Part shown: in pieces, positions 11,112 to 20,146 of the stretch
Position numbering within the stretch: position 1 is the stretch's first letter
Layout of the letters: the number at the start of each line of letters is the position of its first letter
Assembly (NCBI GenBank): GCA_009829735.1
Contig: CM020619.1
Span: 5,782,083 to 5,846,082, forward strand
Length of the DNA: 64,000 nucleotides
Direction: 5' to 3'
Origin: Pyropia yezoensis
Lineage: Eukaryota > Rhodophyta > Bangiophyceae > Bangiales > Bangiaceae
Notes under the pieces: model-generated
Database searches by the model: none
What the model saw: only the letters and a program-made list of their open reading frames with translations
What the model was told of the DNA's origin: nothing
Program-made: the position numbers and the translations under genes

Positions 11112-13484
11112 TCAGTGGGTAGACCCACTGCCCGAGGGAGGCCACTCACGCGTAAGCGCGTATACCTCCATGCTCCACCGGTCGGCAATCTCACGACGGT
11201 CAATCACCCGAGTTATCTCGGTGCATAGCTGGACGAGGGTGCTGCGGCCAGCCTCCACGTCCTCCAGAGCTGTCTGGAGGCGGTCAAGCACGCCACCGAA
11301 GCAACGCGCTGACCCAACCAGCGCAGCACCTGGGGGGATATCCCCCCAGCTAACAGAGAGACCCTCCCGCATTGCGCGGGTAACTAGGGCGTCAACGCCC
11401 TCATACCAGAGACGGGGACCCCCGTCATTCATGACAGGGGCGGGAGGTGACACTGGCGCAGCCAGAGGAGCCACAGGAGCCGACACGGCTACTACCGGAG
11501 CCGGTGGCACCTGATACGAGGCCCGGTAGGACCCTACTGAAGGGGCCCCACCGTACACCCGGCGGGGCTCGGCCCGACGACGGGACACCTCACGCTCCCC
11601 ACCCGCAGAGCCCCACTCTCGGGGACGACGGCCAACCGCCGCCAGTATCGGGTTACCGAACCACGGGGCAAGGACCTGAAGAGGGTCATGGATAAACATG
11701 GGAATACCCAGGTCAGCAACAGCCTCGGTGGACGCCCACCCATGGCAATTGGGCTCACCCGGCTGAGTACGCCGGATACGCAACGAGTGACGAGGCAAGG
11801 GGGAAGCCCCAGCCCGCGGGTCCCGGTACGGGGGAAGGGCCAACACCCCAGCCCAGTTCACGGCATCGTGAACAGCCAGCAGGGCCTCGAACTCCCGGGC
11901 CAACCCGGTCTTGGCGGCTATCATGTCCACGCCCAACTGCGCGATGTGCCGACGGACACCCGTCGGAAGATGAAGCAGGCGCCCCTGCCGGCGGACGGGC
12001 AGCAAGAAGGAGGAAGCCTGCCCGAGGGTAACCTCAAGGGTGAAGGTACCTTGCAACGGGTGGACCGGCCGGGAGGCCAACACACTCCCGAAGTATCGGA
12101 GGCAGGAGCCGGTGTCAAACCGGAAAGCAGGAGCGGGTTCCCACCCCTCCTGCCACAGAGGCGGGCGCACGGCAGTGTACACCGGCGCGCGACCGTTACC
12201 GGTCTGCAACGCACACGTTATATCGGTGCGGAACGCATCCGCCATGAAGCCATGGCTGCGTCGCCAGCTCGACGCTGACTTCAAACCCGCCATAGGCGGG
12301 TACGGAGCCTTCAACGTCAGGTACGGGGATACCCCCGGGAAGTACTCGAACCCGGGATACCGGCCGGTATCACCCACCGTCTCCCCAAACGCAACCGGCT
12401 CCGCCGCCGCCGCAATCCCCCGAGCACTAGCCGGGTAGTCAACCTCCCGCGGCAACGCGGGGGCAATCAAGTTGCATATCCCGAAGGCGGAGTCGAGGTA
12501 GAACTCACCCCGCCCAATCCGGGTGCGCCAGAGCTGCGCATGCCGGTCGTCCGGCTGACTCAGGATCCAATGATGCTCCACTCGGACCGCGTTCGGCTGG
12601 TTGACCAGCCGCACCAACTCCCGCTCCCAACTCGGGTCCACCTTGACGCGCCGGGAGGTCTCTCCAGGGAGACGCGGCTGGTGGAAGTCCCCCCGCATCC
12701 GCCCGGCGGACTCCATCGACTCTTGCACAGTCATGCCTCAAACCCGAGCCACCAAATTGGACATCGACATGGCGGGTTGACCCGCCGCCACGGCGACGCC
12801 GCCACCCAACGGGGCAACTCGGGCAGGACCAGGAAGAATCGGGGGCGCCGGGGGATGCCCCGCCGGCAGATGGGCCGGTGCCGGAGGTGCACGGGGCCGA
12901 GGAGGAAGAAGAAGGGCGGGCGCCCGCCCGGAGTAGCTCCCGGAGTCCACTGCCATCGGGGTAGACATTTCTTAACCTTCAAGCGTCCGCGGCACCGCGG
13001 GCAGAGCATCGCCGCCACCCGGGCCCGACGTGGGCACCACGGGGGCGGCAGGGGTAGACCCGTTACCCGCCGACGCGGACACACCCACCGGGCGGGCAAC
13101 CGCGCCGTCTTGACCCGCCGGCTCGGCTGGGGTGCGGCCACGACCATCCGCCACGCCGGCGACGCAGTCTTGAGGTAGAGTCGCGCCGGCACCGGCGACA
13201 GAAGCCATCCTGGCCGCCGGAGGAGTAGCGGTAGAGGCCACCGCTGCACGCGGTGGTCCGCCACCCGACGGAGCCGTCGTGCCGCTGCACACGGACGACA
13301 ATCCGCCCGGTGCTCCTTCCGGGGCCACACGAACGGTCACCTGGTCGTCCTCGTCCTCGGACGAGCTCGCCAAGAAGCACTCGGCAGCGGTGGCGGAGAC
13401 GGGAACGTCGTCCTGCATCACCTCCTCCTCCTCCTCCTCAAGCAGGGGGTCGTCCTCGCCCCCGGGTACCAGGGGGTCCGACAT
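11112..13484 (-). pseudogene. Family 1 antisense accessory ORF (aORF1), copy B, two in-frame stops
   Basis: Starts at MSDPLVPGGEDD (ATG complement 13482-13484) and reads downward in a single frame to 11112. The N-terminal third is acidic and disordered (EEEEEEV, SSSEDEDDQV) followed by Ala/Gly/Pro-rich sequence. The C-terminal part is compact (HHWILSQPDD, WQEGWEPAPAF, FGSV, RLLHLP, LLAVHDAVNW). TAA at 12972-12974 and TGA at 12738-12740 interrupt the frame; copy C has sense codons at both places. Frame otherwise kept, so decay is recent. Function unknown. Confidence 0.8.
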
Positions 13485-13520
13485 GGTGAAACCGGGGTAG
13501 CAGGGGCGTCCCGTGCCAGA

Positions 13521-13989
13521 TGTGGCAGTATTGACCCCCAGGTAGGGGGACAACACGTGCCATGCAAGGGGCGGCAGGCCACTAGCCTGATCCGTTCCTC
13601 CCCCTGCATTTGGGTCCATATTCCCTAAGTTTGGGATAGTTAGCTTAGTAGTAAATCCAACTTGGATTTGAGGGTTTTCTGCATTTATCGTCTTGAATTT
13701 TCGTGTGGCCTGGTGGGCAGGTGCTGGGGTGGGAGATTCTGAGTGGCGAGATTCTGAGTGGACCCTGGGGGGATAAGGGGAGGGACAGCGGGGCTTGGCC
13801 CTGCGTCCCCGTCCCGACCAAGAAACTGTTGGACCACACACCATCCTCTTGTTTGTCCGTGGGGGGTTTGCCCCACAACAGGGACAGAGTGTGTGCGACT
13901 TGCACTTCTTCCGGTTCCCCCGACACGGGAGGCAGCCCTAGCACACCGCCACAACTTGGGTGCCGTGTGTGCTTGTGGTTTTTGCCACA
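13521..13989 (+). repeat. 5' LTR of family 2 element 2A
   Basis: 469 bp, matching 22429-22897 with two substitutions and 56359-56828 with a few. It starts TGTGGCA and ends TGCCACA, a perfect 7-bp terminal inverted repeat with the usual TG...CA ends. Directly followed by the primer-binding site. Confidence 0.95.
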
Positions 13990-13991
13990 TT

Positions 13992-14009
13992 TGGTGGAGC
14001 AGCAGGGGA
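13992..14009 (+). promoter_or_regulatory. Primer-binding site of element 2A
   Basis: TGGTGGAGCAGCAGGGGA starts 2 nt after the LTR CA end. Its reverse complement ends in CCACCA, as expected for a tRNA 3' end. The tRNA species cannot be named without a tRNA set. The same sequence follows the LTR of 2B at 56831. Confidence 0.8.
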
Positions 14010-14011
14010 CA

Positions 14012-14067
14012 GAGGTAAACTTTACCTCCGGGTGCACCCGGGTGTAGGGGGCCCTCTGTCTCAGAGG
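14012..14067 (+). promoter_or_regulatory. Leader palindromes between primer-binding site and gag (2A)
   Basis: Three self-complementary segments in a row: GAGGTAAACTTTACCTC at 14012-14028, the 14-bp palindrome CCGGGTGCACCCGG at 14028-14041, and CCTCTG-TCT-CAGAGG at 14053-14067. Position between PBS and gag is where retroelements keep dimerisation and packaging signals. The GTGCAC core palindrome is unchanged in 2B (56867-56880). Confidence 0.5.
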
Positions 14068-14108
14068 AACGGTGGACTTGGACCGTGTCATACGGATCGT
14101 CAGCCAAC

Positions 14109-16055
14109 ATGGCTAGCTCGGACCCCCCGTCGTCCGGGGAGTACACGGGTGACGCACGTACTTCAGTGCCTTTGAATACTGGTGAGACACAGGTGGGTTT
14201 ACCTGGGGTCGCAGAGGGACTAGAGGTCCCTCAAGCCAGCAGGACTGGAAGTGCGGGCGGGCAACAGGCCATCCCAACTCAGTCGGGAGTTCACTCGGGT
14301 GACACTTCTGATGTGGGTGGGCCGAAGTCTGGCCACCGTGTGGTATACTCAACGGGAACGTCCCAAGAGGTGAGGACTGTCCCCGCGGGTTCCACTCTGG
14401 TTGGAGCCAACCTTGGCTTGGAGCCGTCGCCAACTAGGCTTTCGGAGGACGGCGGACCTCCGTTGGTCGGCGATGGGCTCGCGCCCATGCCCCCGGTTGA
14501 GACCCCTGAGGAACGTGGTTACCCCTCAGGTGGACTCCCGGAGGCGGACCGAGACTCAACTGGAGTCGTCAATCCACTCCTCGCGGAAACTGTCCGTCGG
14601 GAGGCGACCAATGCGTTGCGGCAGACTTTGCCGGACCTGGTGGTCACGATGACGAATACTATTCTGAATCAGATTGTGGCGAGTTTGCCAGATGGCCTTA
14701 ATGTCCAAACCGGATTGGGGCTTTCGAGCCCGCAGGCGCAGGGGGAATCCCCCCTTACGCCTATCTCTGGTCGCCCCGAACTGGGGGCGACACCTGTGAC
14801 TCCCAACGAGGGAGCCACACCATACTCGGTGGGGCGTACGCCCTTCACGGGGGAGTTCCCCCCGGAAACGCCGGCGGCTACACCAAGCGCGCCGCGCCGG
14901 ACTACAGGCACTGAGGGTGAACTTACCCCAGTGCCACAACAGCTGTTCCCTCAACGTGAGGTGCCGCCCAAGATCCAGGTAGCCAACCCGGTCTACCAGA
15001 GGATCTTTGACTGTGAGACCTACGCCCTCCACAACAAGTCGGTGGCGTATGGTCCTGACCAGGCCCGAGCCATGGGCCGTGCCAAGAAGAATGCACTTCA
15101 TTCTTTTGGGCACAAAGCGGAGTGGGACGGAACTCCCCCCCTCCGTGTCTTTGAGTTCCTACGTCGTTTCACAAAAGCCTGTGACGACAATGCCATAAGT
15201 GAAGGCATGGCTTTTTACATGCTACAGGAGTTTACGAAGGGCGACCTACGGACAGAACTTATGTCCGTCATGCCCAGCTCCTCAAGTGGAGTCGCTGGGG
15301 AGGTGACGTCCTATTTGGAGCTCGTCAACTGGTTGTTGAGAGCCATGGTTGATGAGGCAGCGTTGGCTTCTCAAGTCGAGGAGTTTACGCAAGCCCATCA
15401 GGAAAAGGCGGAGGACGAGTTGTCCTTTGCGGAGCGAGTCCGTAAGCTCAACAATCTTTGTGGGTTTCTTCATCCACAAGCTGTGGTGAAGAGTCGGTTT
15501 GTGGAGGGACTCCCTTGGTCAGTCCGGATGGAGACCCGGGAGCATAACACTGCCCGGGCGACCCTGGCCGAGTTGGCCAGGTTCGCCTATCGCAGAGGTG
15601 AGGCCTACCGCAAGTTGCGGGAGGAACAACGCCAGGAGCGTCAGGCCGAGTTGGCCAAGGAACGTGCGGAGGCGCGCCAGGCCAGAGAGTTGAGAGAGGC
15701 ACGCCGAATCCGCAAGGAGAGGGTGGTAGCTGCCGTGGGAACTTCCCAGGGTATCCCTTCGTCTTCCCCAGTTGGGAAGATTCCTCCTGGAACGGACCAT
15801 CGGTGTTGGAACTGCAACTCCGATGGTCACTGGGCATATGATTGCCCCAAGTTGAGTAAACGCATCCAACAACTTGTTAGGAATGCGAGTAAGAAGTCGG
15901 CTACGAACGAAGTACGTTCACGCCGCGAGGGTGGGTCTCGACCGGTCGTCGCGGTCGCCACACCCTCGGCGGAGGAGGCGGACACGTCGTCCTCGGACTC
16001 GTCGTCTTCCTCCCCGCCCTCAGATTCGGACGCCAAGTCGGCGGGAAACGAATGA
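14109..16055 (+). CDS. gag: Family 2 Gag (capsid/nucleocapsid) of element 2A
   Basis: 648 aa; packages element RNA into particles. The start is the ATG at 14109 in a strong context (CAACATGG); the frame is open a little further upstream but without an ATG. The N-terminal half is Pro/Thr/Gly-rich. A helical capsid-like region follows at about residues 300-480 (FEFLRRFTKAC, YMLQEFTKGDL), then a charged coiled-coil-like stretch (about 500-540), a CCHC zinc knuckle CWNCNSDGHWAYDC (about 565-578) and an acidic/Ser-rich tail. The TGA stop overlaps the ATG of pol as ATGA, so pol lies in the -1 frame. Confidence 0.93.
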   Translation: MASSDPPSSGEYTGDARTSVPLNTGETQVGLPGVAEGLEVPQASRTGSAGGQQAIPTQSGVHSGDTSDVGGPKSGHRVVYSTGTSQEVRTVPAGSTLVGANLGLEPSPTRLSEDGGPPLVGDGLAPMPPVETPEERGYPSGGLPEADRDSTGVVNPLLAETVRREATNALRQTLPDLVVTMTNTILNQIVASLPDGLNVQTGLGLSSPQAQGESPLTPISGRPELGATPVTPNEGATPYSVGRTPFTGEFPPETPAATPSAPRRTTGTEGELTPVPQQLFPQREVPPKIQVANPVYQRIFDCETYALHNKSVAYGPDQARAMGRAKKNALHSFGHKAEWDGTPPLRVFEFLRRFTKACDDNAISEGMAFYMLQEFTKGDLRTELMSVMPSSSSGVAGEVTSYLELVNWLLRAMVDEAALASQVEEFTQAHQEKAEDELSFAERVRKLNNLCGFLHPQAVVKSRFVEGLPWSVRMETREHNTARATLAELARFAYRRGEAYRKLREEQRQERQAELAKERAEARQARELREARRIRKERVVAAVGTSQGIPSSSPVGKIPPGTDHRCWNCNSDGHWAYDCPKLSKRIQQLVRNASKKSATNEVRSRREGGSRPVVAVATPSAEEADTSSSDSSSSSPPSDSDAKSAGNE

Positions 16056-19000
16056 CCGTTGGGGCTGGTCGTCCGAAGCTCACAACGGCAGCCTCGGCCA
16101 AGTGGGCCAGGAGGACGAACCAACCGTGCCGGATACTGCGGCGACCTAAGGGAGTCCGCCCACCTCGGGTAGGACTCCCCAAGAACGTAAACCCACGTCG
16201 GGTCATCGCGGTGCTGACGGGTGAGAACTTCCAGGTGGCTAAACGGGTGCAACTTGCCCCCGGCCGCGCCTGTTGTGCCCGTATCGTACTTGATACCGGG
16301 TCAGGAGCCTCCTTGATACGCAAGTCGCTATTACCAAAGGAGGTGAAGCTCCAACGCTGGAGGTCCAAAGCTGACCATATGATTGACATCAATGGTGGGG
16401 TACTTCCCATCGTTGGTGCCGTGACCCTACCAACTAGGTTGGGGACCCATGAGGTCGACGTGACCTATGATGTAGTTGAGAATATATCGGTACCCCTGTT
16501 TCTGGGTACCCCTTATGTTGTTACACAAGTGCCTTTGATTTGTGGCCCTGAGTACTGGGTCAAGTTGATGAATGGGGAGACTATCCCCATCCTTGGTAAG
16601 GGAAAGTCTGTGGCTCCTGTGACAGTCTCACAGTCGAAGCCTGTTTGCTCTGTGAGGGAAGGGTTTACTGCTACCCTGCGTTTAGCCCCTGAAGTCACGT
16701 TGCCCCCCAACTCGGTGGCGCACGTTGACGTTGTAACTGATTTTTCGGGGAACGGGTTGGTGCACCCTTACCCCCGTCTTGCTCGCAAGCACCAAGTGCA
16801 TGTTGCCCTTGGCACGATGGACTCCAAAGCCGGAGTCCCGTGGAGGATACAGGTGATGAACCTGAGCTCGTCGCCCCAGTACTTCAAGTCGGGAGCCAAG
16901 TTCGGCTATATCGACCAACACGAGGGACCGGTAGTAGCGGTCACCCTCAATGCGGGCGCAAGTAGCGACCCGAAGTCCGGAAAGGAGAAGCATCAAGCCA
17001 AGTCGGCCGCCTCTCCTCGACCCCATGTGAACATGGAGGGTGTCCTCCCCAGGTTGAGGGTTCAAGTTGAACGCCTCTTGGACCAATATCACAAGTTGTG
17101 GGATGGTCAATTGGGACTCATGAGAGCTACCCAACACCGGATCGAGTTGAAGCCCGGTGCACCCCCTATACGCCAAAAACCGTATAGGGGAGGACCTCGT
17201 TCAAGGGCCCTCGTTAAGGAGCAAGTTGCTCGCATGGAGGCCCTCGATGTGATCGAGGCCAGCAACGCCGAGTGGGCGAGTCCGGTGGTTATCGTCCCCA
17301 AAGTTGATGGGACCCCCCGGTTTTGTATCGACTACCGTAAGCTCAACGAGAGCACGGTGAAGGACAGCTATCCCCTACCTAGGATGGATGACTGTCTGGA
17401 CTCTCTGGGGGAGGCAAACGTGTTCTCTACCCTGGACTGTAACGCGGGGTACTGGCAAATTCCCATTGCCCCGGAGGACAGGCATAAAACTACCTTTACC
17501 TGTCACTGTGGTACCTACCAGTGCAAGCGCCTACCGTTTGGTCTGTATAACGCGCCGGCAACTTTCCAGCGCGCTATGGACATGATTCTGGCCGGAGTAC
17601 GGTGGCAGATCTGTCTTGTGTACCTAGACGATATCATTGTGTTCTCCCGAAGTCCGGAGGAACACATTGGCCATCTTGGCCAGGTGTTCAAGCTACTTGC
17701 TGACGCCGGTGTGACGCCGAAGGCGAGTAAGTGCCACCTCTTCATTCAAGAGGTGGAGTACTTGGGACATGTTGTCCGTCCGGGGCGTCTCAGTGTTAAC
17801 GAGAAGAACTTGAGAGCCATTCGTAAGGCTCAGTACCCCCGGACCCAGACCCAGATGAGGAGCTTCCTCGGGATGTGTAACGTGTACCGACGTTTCACCA
17901 AGAGCTTCGCCAAGGTGGCGAAGCCGTTGAATGAGTTAGTGAGCTCAACGCTCCCGAAGAACCTACCTCCCCCAAGTCGGGTGGAGCAGGAATCCTTTGA
18001 GACTCTTCGGGACCTTCTGCTGAAGCCCCCCATCTTGGCTATTCCCAGGTTGGGAGGCCACTACATCCTGGATGTGGACGCTAGCTACGACCAACTTGGT
18101 TGTGTGTTGCTTCAGCAGCAGCCGGACAAGGAGTACTTGCCGGTGGGATACTTTTGTAAGGGGCTGAACTCGGCCGAGAAGAACTACGGAGTCACCGAGT
18201 TGGAAGGACTCGCAGTGGTGTGGGCGGTGACGTCACTTCGTCACTACCTGGAGGGTGAGAAGTTCCTCATCCGCTGTGACCACCGCGCGTTGCAGTTCAT
18301 CTTTAAGACGGACTGTACGAACACTCGTCTCAACCGGTGGAGGGTGCGACTGGCACCCTTCAACTTTGACATTGAATACCGACCTGGCAGGCAAAATGCC
18401 CTTGCCGACGGCCTCTCTCGGGTACCTACCGAGGGGCTGGACACTAACCCAGTCGATGAGGACATCCCCATCGGGGGGGTAGTCACGCGCTCGGGTCAGG
18501 CGTTGAACCCCGAGGCGCCAGGGAACAAGAAGTACTTGCCCCTGTCCCTGGACGAGGTGGTGAAGGCCCAGGCCGAGGATCCCTTCTGCAAGTCGCAGAA
18601 GGATATACTGGATACAGTGGTAGCGACGCGTTTCTTTCTGGGAGACGATGGCCTCCTCATGAGGAGGGGGGTATTCCAGGGGACCGAGCAACTTGTCGTC
18701 CCCGCATCCCTCAAGGACAGTATCCTTGAGAGGGAGCACAACGCTCCCACGGGTGGACACCTGGGGTCTAGTAAACTGTACCAGACCCTGAGGACCAGGT
18801 ACTACTGGCCGTCCATGGTGGTGGACATCTACAGTTGGGTGGCTGCCTGCACAAGTTGTGCACAGAACCGTCTGATGAAACGGCGGCCTAGTACGGCTAT
18901 GCTATTGTTCCCGGCCAAGGAGCCCTTCGCCGCGTTGGCGATGGACATCCTTGGGCCACTGCCAGTGACCGAGGAGGGCAACCAGTACCTCCTGGTCATC

Positions 19001-20035
19001 TGTGACCGCTTCACGAAACTTACGCGAGCGATCCCACTGGCAGAGATCACGGCCATGTCGGTCGTGTCAGCCTTCGTAGATCACTGGGTTGCCGCGTATG
19101 GCATCCCAGATAGTACACTATCGGACAATGGACCGCAATTTGCGTCTGTACTGTTTCAGGGAGTGCTGGATATGTTGGGGGTTAAGGCAAACTATGCCAC
19201 CCCCTACCACCCACAAACTAATGGGCGGGTGGAGCGCTTCAACAAAACTATTGTTAGGCAGCTGCGCCACTATGTGAGTGAGCACGTGAAGACGTGGGAC
19301 CAATACATTTCTATCCTTACTACTGCCTACAATTCGCAGGTTCACTCATCTACAGGGGAAGTACCCCTCGCTTTTGTGACCCCCCGTCGTGTGCGGTCTA
19401 CTGCCGTGCGGCGGTCGCTCCCAACTACGGAGGATGGTGGCAGTACGCCTACTCCTACTGAGAGTAAGGCGGAGTTCGCTGCTAGGCTTGAAAACCTCAT
19501 CCCTAAAGTCAGGGCTGAGATGGACAAAGCACAAAAGCGCTACAAGCGTACCTTTGACAAAAAGGTGCGCAATGCTAAGTACGTCCCCGAGCAGGGTGAC
19601 TGGGTGCTGGTACACTCGCACACCCCAACTGGGGGTAAGCTGGTATTCCAGACGAAGGGACCGTACCAGGTCCTTCGTACTGATGGGCGGCGCTTCACCA
19701 TCGAAAGTGACGATGGGGTCCGCACAGTGAACGGACAGGACGTGGTCAAAGTTGCACCACCGCCTGCAGGCGACCCAGCTTGGGCGCGTGCGTTGGAATC
19801 GTGGCGCCTCCCCTCACTGCCTGCGGCCAAGCAGGGCCCACAGGAGTACGTGTTCGATAAGTTCGTCGACCACGGATGGGATGAAGACACTGACCGCCTC
19901 ATGTTGAGGGTGCGTTGGTTTGGCTACAAAGCCAAGGATGATACGTGGGAGTATGTGGAGGACCTTCCCGCTGAGAAGGTCCGGGCGTACTGTGCCCGGA
20001 ATGCGATAGACCCTAACAGCCCTCCCTCAACGTGA
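16052..20035 (+). CDS. pol: Family 2 Pol polyprotein of element 2A (protease, RT, RNase H, integrase, chromodomain)
   Basis: 1327 aa, intact. Aspartic protease DTGSGAS (about residue 81); RT with FCIDYRKLN, LPRMDDCLDSL and YLDD (about 524); RNase H (ILDVDASYD, IRCDHRAL, LADGLSR); integrase HHCC finger (about 895-940) and DD35E core (AMDILG, LSDNG, NGRVERF) with exactly 35 residues between the second D and the E; chromodomain-like tail (LRVRWFGYKAKDDTWE). The start ATG overlaps the gag stop by four bases, so translation may rely on termination-reinitiation or -1 frameshifting. No key catalytic residue is missing. The NGQ of 2B is NGR here, next to but not at the catalytic E. Confidence 0.95.
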   Translation: MTVGAGRPKLTTAASAKWARRTNQPCRILRRPKGVRPPRVGLPKNVNPRRVIAVLTGENFQVAKRVQLAPGRACCARIVLDTGSGASLIRKSLLPKEVKLQRWRSKADHMIDINGGVLPIVGAVTLPTRLGTHEVDVTYDVVENISVPLFLGTPYVVTQVPLICGPEYWVKLMNGETIPILGKGKSVAPVTVSQSKPVCSVREGFTATLRLAPEVTLPPNSVAHVDVVTDFSGNGLVHPYPRLARKHQVHVALGTMDSKAGVPWRIQVMNLSSSPQYFKSGAKFGYIDQHEGPVVAVTLNAGASSDPKSGKEKHQAKSAASPRPHVNMEGVLPRLRVQVERLLDQYHKLWDGQLGLMRATQHRIELKPGAPPIRQKPYRGGPRSRALVKEQVARMEALDVIEASNAEWASPVVIVPKVDGTPRFCIDYRKLNESTVKDSYPLPRMDDCLDSLGEANVFSTLDCNAGYWQIPIAPEDRHKTTFTCHCGTYQCKRLPFGLYNAPATFQRAMDMILAGVRWQICLVYLDDIIVFSRSPEEHIGHLGQVFKLLADAGVTPKASKCHLFIQEVEYLGHVVRPGRLSVNEKNLRAIRKAQYPRTQTQMRSFLGMCNVYRRFTKSFAKVAKPLNELVSSTLPKNLPPPSRVEQESFETLRDLLLKPPILAIPRLGGHYILDVDASYDQLGCVLLQQQPDKEYLPVGYFCKGLNSAEKNYGVTELEGLAVVWAVTSLRHYLEGEKFLIRCDHRALQFIFKTDCTNTRLNRWRVRLAPFNFDIEYRPGRQNALADGLSRVPTEGLDTNPVDEDIPIGGVVTRSGQALNPEAPGNKKYLPLSLDEVVKAQAEDPFCKSQKDILDTVVATRFFLGDDGLLMRRGVFQGTEQLVVPASLKDSILEREHNAPTGGHLGSSKLYQTLRTRYYWPSMVVDIYSWVAACTSCAQNRLMKRRPSTAMLLFPAKEPFAALAMDILGPLPVTEEGNQYLLVICDRFTKLTRAIPLAEITAMSVVSAFVDHWVAAYGIPDSTLSDNGPQFASVLFQGVLDMLGVKANYATPYHPQTNGRVERFNKTIVRQLRHYVSEHVKTWDQYISILTTAYNSQVHSSTGEVPLAFVTPRRVRSTAVRRSLPTTEDGGSTPTPTESKAEFAARLENLIPKVRAEMDKAQKRYKRTFDKKVRNAKYVPEQGDWVLVHSHTPTGGKLVFQTKGPYQVLRTDGRRFTIESDDGVRTVNGQDVVKVAPPPAGDPAWARALESWRLPSLPAAKQGPQEYVFDKFVDHGWDEDTDRLMLRVRWFGYKAKDDTWEYVEDLPAEKVRAYCARNAIDPNSPPST

Positions 20036-20146
20036 GGGAAGGCCGAGCAACAGTGCCAAGAGAGTGCTTCAAGTCGAAGTGGTACGCAGAGTGGCTTTTA
20101 ACTACAGCCCTAACCCTCACACTCTCACAACAAAGGCAGCTGCCAA

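Larger units (their letters stand above)
5669..13520 (+). mobile_element. Ty3/gypsy family 1 retrotransposon, copy B
   Basis: Enters from the gap inside gag and continues through a gag remnant (5669-6484), an intact pol frame (6485-10660), a spacer with palindromic repeats and an interrupted antisense gene (11112-13484). It stops abruptly at 13520, where the 5' LTR of family 2 element 2A begins, 36 bp beyond the antisense start codon. The family 1 LTRs are therefore not visible here. Confidence 0.9.
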
